Both the position numbers and the translations under genes were made by a program. Positions 5,922 through 8,383 of a DNA stretch of 8,383 nucleotides are shown in pieces. Numbering within the stretch: the stretch's first letter is position 1; every line of letters begins with the position of its first letter. The DNA comes from Candidatus Woesearchaeota archaeon (GTDB lineage Archaea > Nanobdellota > Nanobdellia > Woesearchaeales > GW2011-AR4). The stretch lies in contig JADHVE010000052.1 in the NCBI GenBank assembly GCA_016784195.1, positions 1 to 8,383 on the forward strand, written 5' to 3'. Below the pieces are notes generated by a model that had not been told where the DNA came from, made no database searches, and saw only the letters and a list, made by a program, of their open reading frames with translations.

Positions 5922-6800
5922 TTATGATATGTACTCTAACCAATTATCAAATTTCTTATCTTTTCCTTTAACAATCTCAAAATATTTATCCTTTATCTTT
6001 TTAGTCACTTCCCCTATTTCATCACTAATTCCAATATCATCTATACTTTTAATCCAGATTATTTCAGAGCCTGTTCCGCAGAAAAAAGCCTCATCAGCCT
6101 CCTTGATGTCCTCAGCTTCAAGCTCTTGCTCTATGGCTGTATAGCCTAATTCTTCCGCAATTCTCAAAATAGAATCCCGCGTAATGCCCTGCAAAGCACT
6201 TTTACTTGTAGGCGATAATAATAAGGCACCCTTTACAATAAACAAATTATGAGCAGGGCCTTCACTCACCATTCCGTCTTCATCCAGCATCAAAGCCTCA
6301 TCATACCCCTGCCTTCGGACATCCTCCATAGCCAGAACTGAGTTTGCATAATTCCCGCTTATCTTAGCCTCAGAAACAGTAGCAGATTCATTTATCCTTT
6401 TAAATCTGGAAATTTTAACTTTTAAGCCGTCTTTGTCATTTTTAAAATCTGATATTACAATTGCACAATTAACAGAAACATTCTCTGGATAAACATTTAA
6501 GCATTCTCCATAAAAAATTAGGGGTCTTATGTAGCCTTCCTCAAAATTATTTGCCCTTACCATCTTTTTAACAGCTTCCTCAATTTCGTTTCTTGAAAAT
6601 TTAAGCTCCATGCTAAGGGCATCAGCAGAATTAAACAACCTGTTAACATGTTCTTTTAGCCTGAAAACAGCAATGCCTTTCTCAGCCTTGTAAAACCTGA
6701 TTCCTTCAAATACTGCAGTGCCGTAATGCAAAGAATGACAAGTTACATGAATTTTAGCTTCATCCCATGGAACAATTTTCCCATTGACCCAGGCTTTCAT
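5922..6800 (-). CDS. ilvE: Branched-chain amino acid aminotransferase (class IV)
   Basis: A PLP-dependent fold-IV aminotransferase of 292 residues. It moves the amino group between leucine, isoleucine or valine and 2-oxoglutarate, the last step of their synthesis or the first of their breakdown. Landmarks are LHYGTAVFEGIR (24-35), EGYIRPL (88-94), the PLP-binding lysine K146 in the EAKISGNYANS stretch, GYDEALMLD (165-173), the cofactor glutamate E180 in VSEG, and GITRDSIL (205-212) with a phosphate-binding role. The usual SEGxGEN element reads SEGPAHN, with His for Glu. An upstream in-frame ATG at 6822-6824 would add 8 residues; the ATG at 6798-6800 is preferred because AGGTGAT lies 3 bases before it and MKAWVNGKIV is a typical family start. 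D-amino acid transaminase or aminodeoxychorismate lyase are less likely given the length and LHYGTAVFEG. NAD kinase lies 42 bases upstream. Confidence 0.92.
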   Translation of the reverse strand: MKAWVNGKIVPWDEAKIHVTCHSLHYGTAVFEGIRFYKAEKGIAVFRLKEHVNRLFNSADALSMELKFSRNEIEEAVKKMVRANNFEEGYIRPLIFYGECLNVYPENVSVNCAIVISDFKNDKDGLKVKISRFKRINESATVSEAKISGNYANSVLAMEDVRRQGYDEALMLDEDGMVSEGPAHNLFIVKGALLLSPTSKSALQGITRDSILRIAEELGYTAIEQELEAEDIKEADEAFFCGTGSEIIWIKSIDDIGISDEIGEVTKKIKDKYFEIVKGKDKKFDNWLEYIS

Positions 6801-6803
6801 AAA

Positions 6804-6810
6804 ATCACCT
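6804..6810 (-). promoter_or_regulatory. Shine-Dalgarno AGGTGAT deciding the ilvE start
   Basis: AGGTGAT on the minus strand, complementary to the archaeal 16S rRNA tail, lies 3 bases before the ATG at 6798-6800. It argues against the in-frame ATG at 6822-6824. Confidence 0.65.
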
Positions 6811-6829
6811 GAAAAAGCTAACATTGTTT

Positions 6830-6846
6830 TATTTAAAAACTTTTAG
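6830..6846 (-). promoter_or_regulatory. TATA promoter in the nadK-ilvE gap
   Basis: On the minus strand CTAAAAG is followed by TTTTTAAATA, overlapping the NAD kinase stop. The expected transcript start is near 6807, only about 7 nt before the ilvE ATG and inside its Shine-Dalgarno site. ilvE may thus be read both from this promoter and by readthrough from nadK. Confidence 0.5.
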
Positions 6847-7634
6847 AAAAACACGACATTAAAATCCTTATCGCTAAACCCCACCTTTACTTTGTCTTTT
6901 TTATTAAACGCATATTCTCTGCCTAAAGAATCAACAACTAAAAGTCCTTTTTTCATGTCAGAAGTAATGGTTATTTTCCTGTTTTCTCCTAGAACCCCTC
7001 TCTTTAACTTGTATTTGCCGCTTAACCTTCCTTCATAAGGCTCCCTCACAACATACTCAAACTTCTTTGCCTCTAGCTTCAGTTTTTTCCCTCCGCAGCT
7101 CTTTATCCACGCATAAGAGCCGGCAGGAGTCGCAATTAAAATTCCGCTGCTTTTCTGCCTTTCTTGCCTGCCATTGATTGCAATATAATACCTTGAAGCA
7201 ATGTACTCTTTATCAGAGCCAATGTAAAATTCATTCAAAGCCAGCTCAGGAACTTTTTTGCCGTTAATAAAAGCCTCAAGCCTCGCTAATTTCTTTATTT
7301 TGAAATTGTCTTCCATAACTCTTTTTATTTTTGTTTCAAAATCTTTTCTAGTAGCATTCAAAAAAAATCCTTCCTTCATCTTAACATCAGAATTGACTCC
7401 AAAAATAAGTTTTCCATTATTAATAAAATGAGAAGTTTTTAAAAAAGTGCCGTCTCCACCAACAGTCAATATCAAGTCTTTATTCTTAAAATCACTCTTT
7501 TTTAATTCAGTTCTACAAACAAGAGTATTCTTTATTTTCAGCTTGCCTAAAACATTCTTTACTTTGTTTATTGTCAGCTGGTCTTCTCTTGCATCAGGCT
7601 TTGAATAAACAACAAGTACGTTTTTTAATTTCAT
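6843..7634 (-). CDS. nadK: NAD kinase, divergent archaeal type
   Basis: Phosphorylates NAD to NADP with ATP (or polyphosphate in some relatives) in the cytoplasm. The length of 263 residues is usual for a compact archaeal enzyme. The N-terminal Rossmann-like part ends in the hallmark GGDGT (59-63, catalytic D61) followed by FLKTS. GVNSD (79-83) and LNEFYIG (133-139, N134/E135) match the NAD-binding elements. The C-terminal beta-rich domain contains SSGILIATPAGSYAW (162-176), where other NAD kinases usually have DGxIxxTPTGSTAY. The Asp of that motif is Ser here, and PTGST is changed to PAGSY. C-terminal VVDSLG (233-238) stands in for the common DG loop. A TATA box lies exactly 29 nt before the ATG and no Shine-Dalgarno site is present, so the message is probably leaderless. 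It is divergent from the LOG-like gene. Confidence 0.88.
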   Translation of the reverse strand: MKLKNVLVVYSKPDAREDQLTINKVKNVLGKLKIKNTLVCRTELKKSDFKNKDLILTVGGDGTFLKTSHFINNGKLIFGVNSDVKMKEGFFLNATRKDFETKIKRVMEDNFKIKKLARLEAFINGKKVPELALNEFYIGSDKEYIASRYYIAINGRQERQKSSGILIATPAGSYAWIKSCGGKKLKLEAKKFEYVVREPYEGRLSGKYKLKRGVLGENRKITITSDMKKGLLVVDSLGREYAFNKKDKVKVGFSDKDFNVVFF

Positions 7635-7655
7635 TTGTTAAATTTTAGATTGGTG

Positions 7656-7672
7656 TTATTTAAAGGTTTTGG
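7656..7672 (-). promoter_or_regulatory. BRE/TATA promoter of nadK
   Basis: On the minus strand CCAAAACCTTTAAATAA is a strong BRE/TATA pair. TTAAAT begins at 7663, 29 nt before the A of the nadK ATG (7634), which predicts a leaderless message. Confidence 0.65.
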
Positions 7673-7720
7673 GTAATTTTACAATTTTCTAAACCTATCC
7701 CGAGCATATAACTACAAATC

Positions 7721-7736
7721 AAATAAACTTAAATAC
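7721..7736 (+). promoter_or_regulatory. BRE/TATA promoter of the LOG-like gene
   Basis: AAATAAACTTAAATAC contains a TATA core whose TTAAAT starts at 7729. The predicted transcript start is near 7758, 3 nt before the ATG at 7761, so this message too should be leaderless or nearly so. Confidence 0.6.
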
Positions 7737-7760
7737 ATTCTTTGAATCCCTCTAGTTAAT

Positions 7761-8383
7761 ATGGTGGGAAAGAGATTAACTGTGTCTGAAGGTTACCCTA
7801 TTTTAAAAACGTTGTATGGTGAAACTATTGACGAGTATATAGCCAACTTTGGCCCAGAAGCATTTCTGATAAAAATGACAGAAAAAGAAGTGCCTAAAGG
7901 CAGCAGAATGTTAAGTTTAACTGGGCCAGCCGGAGACAGAGGAGAAATTAAAGAACATCCATCTAAACTTGAGCAGCCCAGCAGAGAATTTGGCAAAGCG
8001 CTTGCCCAGAATTTAAAATTAAATTGCATAGATGCTGTTGCCTCAACTGGCGGCTGCCAATATGTAGGGGAATGGCAAAGTTATGAACTTCAAAAAAATA
8101 ATCCAGATACTTATTTGGTTTCTTTTTCTCCCAGAAGGGATAAAGACTGCCTAAACCTGAACAACATTGCCCCCCATCTTAAGCACTACGATTTAATTGT
8201 TTACCCGGATATGAATATCTACTTAAGGTGTATCCTGGTTGGCGGCTTAAGTGATGTAACTTTTGCTACTCATGGGGCTGAAGGAACTTTTATTGAAGCA
8301 CTTACAACAGCAAATAGGGGTATGACTGTTGCATTCTTTGATGTTGAATCTAAATATGGGGTATCCAAATTTGGTTCTGAGTT
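7761..8383 (+). CDS. LOG/SLOG-like Rossmann-fold protein, partial (C-terminus beyond window)
   Basis: ATG 7761 opens a frame of 207 codons that is still open at the window end. Its pattern recalls the LOG/TIGR00725-like group of nucleotide-binding Rossmann proteins. ASTGGCQYVGE (94-104) stands where these proteins have a TGGGxGIMEA-type loop. DLIVYPDMNIYLRCILV (144-160) matches their DxVIYTDMxxYRNxILV strand-helix. HGAEGTFIEAL (171-181) corresponds to the GGGxGTxxEL phosphate-binding motif, keeping GT and E179 but with HGAE in place of GGxx. Members of the superfamily include cytokinin-activating phosphoribohydrolases and nucleotide-sensing domains. The substrate cannot be told here, and the first ~70 residues are not recognised. 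A TATA box 32 nt before the ATG and no Shine-Dalgarno site suggest a nearly leaderless message. It shares a 126-bp divergent promoter region with nadK. Confidence 0.6.
   Translation, partial: MVGKRLTVSEGYPILKTLYGETIDEYIANFGPEAFLIKMTEKEVPKGSRMLSLTGPAGDRGEIKEHPSKLEQPSREFGKALAQNLKLNCIDAVASTGGCQYVGEWQSYELQKNNPDTYLVSFSPRRDKDCLNLNNIAPHLKHYDLIVYPDMNIYLRCILVGGLSDVTFATHGAEGTFIEALTTANRGMTVAFFDVESKYGVSKFGSE

Noticed and set aside
6801..6824. Eight extra N-terminal residues of the aminotransferase from ATG 6822-6824
   Set aside because: AGGTGAT sits just before the ATG at 6798-6800, and the protein from that ATG starts like other family members.
7793..8029. Minus-strand 78-codon frame within the LOG-like gene
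   Set aside because: It is antisense to a longer plus-strand frame with a promoter and recognisable Rossmann-type pattern.

Overview
The window looks like chromosomal DNA from an archaeon, most probably a DPANN lineage of the Woesearchaeota/Pacearchaeota type; the lineage is an inference. Direct support for Archaea is an archaeal-type SRP RNA gene, a presenilin-like (A22) membrane protease, and BRE/TATA promoters. Several of these promoters sit exactly where a leaderless transcript would start. The DNA is AT-rich with very short spacers, and ATG, TAA and TGA are common start and stop codons. I see no mobile element, CRISPR array, tRNA or rRNA.

Layout. Positions 1-401 (minus) hold two small genes, 4 bases apart, for N-terminally membrane-anchored proteins; the left one runs off the window. 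A 472-base AT-rich spacer (402-873) carries the outward-facing promoters, an ATT microsatellite and an inverted repeat. Positions 874-1824 (plus) encode the presenilin-type aspartyl protease. It converges on a metallo-beta-lactamase-fold gene (minus, ends at 1995) whose coding frame extends well beyond its first ATG with no canonical start codon. The SRP RNA gene lies at about 3024-3296 (plus) behind a clear promoter. Just after it, 3358-3456 contains what looks like the first ~30 codons of an AcuC/histone-deacetylase-like protein, interrupted by a stop codon.

From 7634 back to 3449 the minus strand carries four metabolic genes: NAD kinase, branched-chain aminotransferase, thiamine-monophosphate kinase and pyruvate kinase. 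The last two overlap by 4 bases (ATGA) and are probably translationally coupled; the first two have their own promoters. Divergent from NAD kinase, a plus-strand gene from 7761 encodes a LOG/SLOG-like Rossmann protein cut by the window end.

Functionally the minus-strand cluster covers cofactor and central metabolism: NADP supply, transamination with PLP, thiamine diphosphate formation, and ATP/pyruvate formation. The left half concerns the membrane and secretion (anchored proteins, an intramembrane protease, SRP RNA). No obviously new multi-gene system is present. The observations most worth checking are the MBL gene without a start codon, the deacetylase relic, the A12 tract in a small exported protein, and the repeated 29-nt promoter-to-start geometry.
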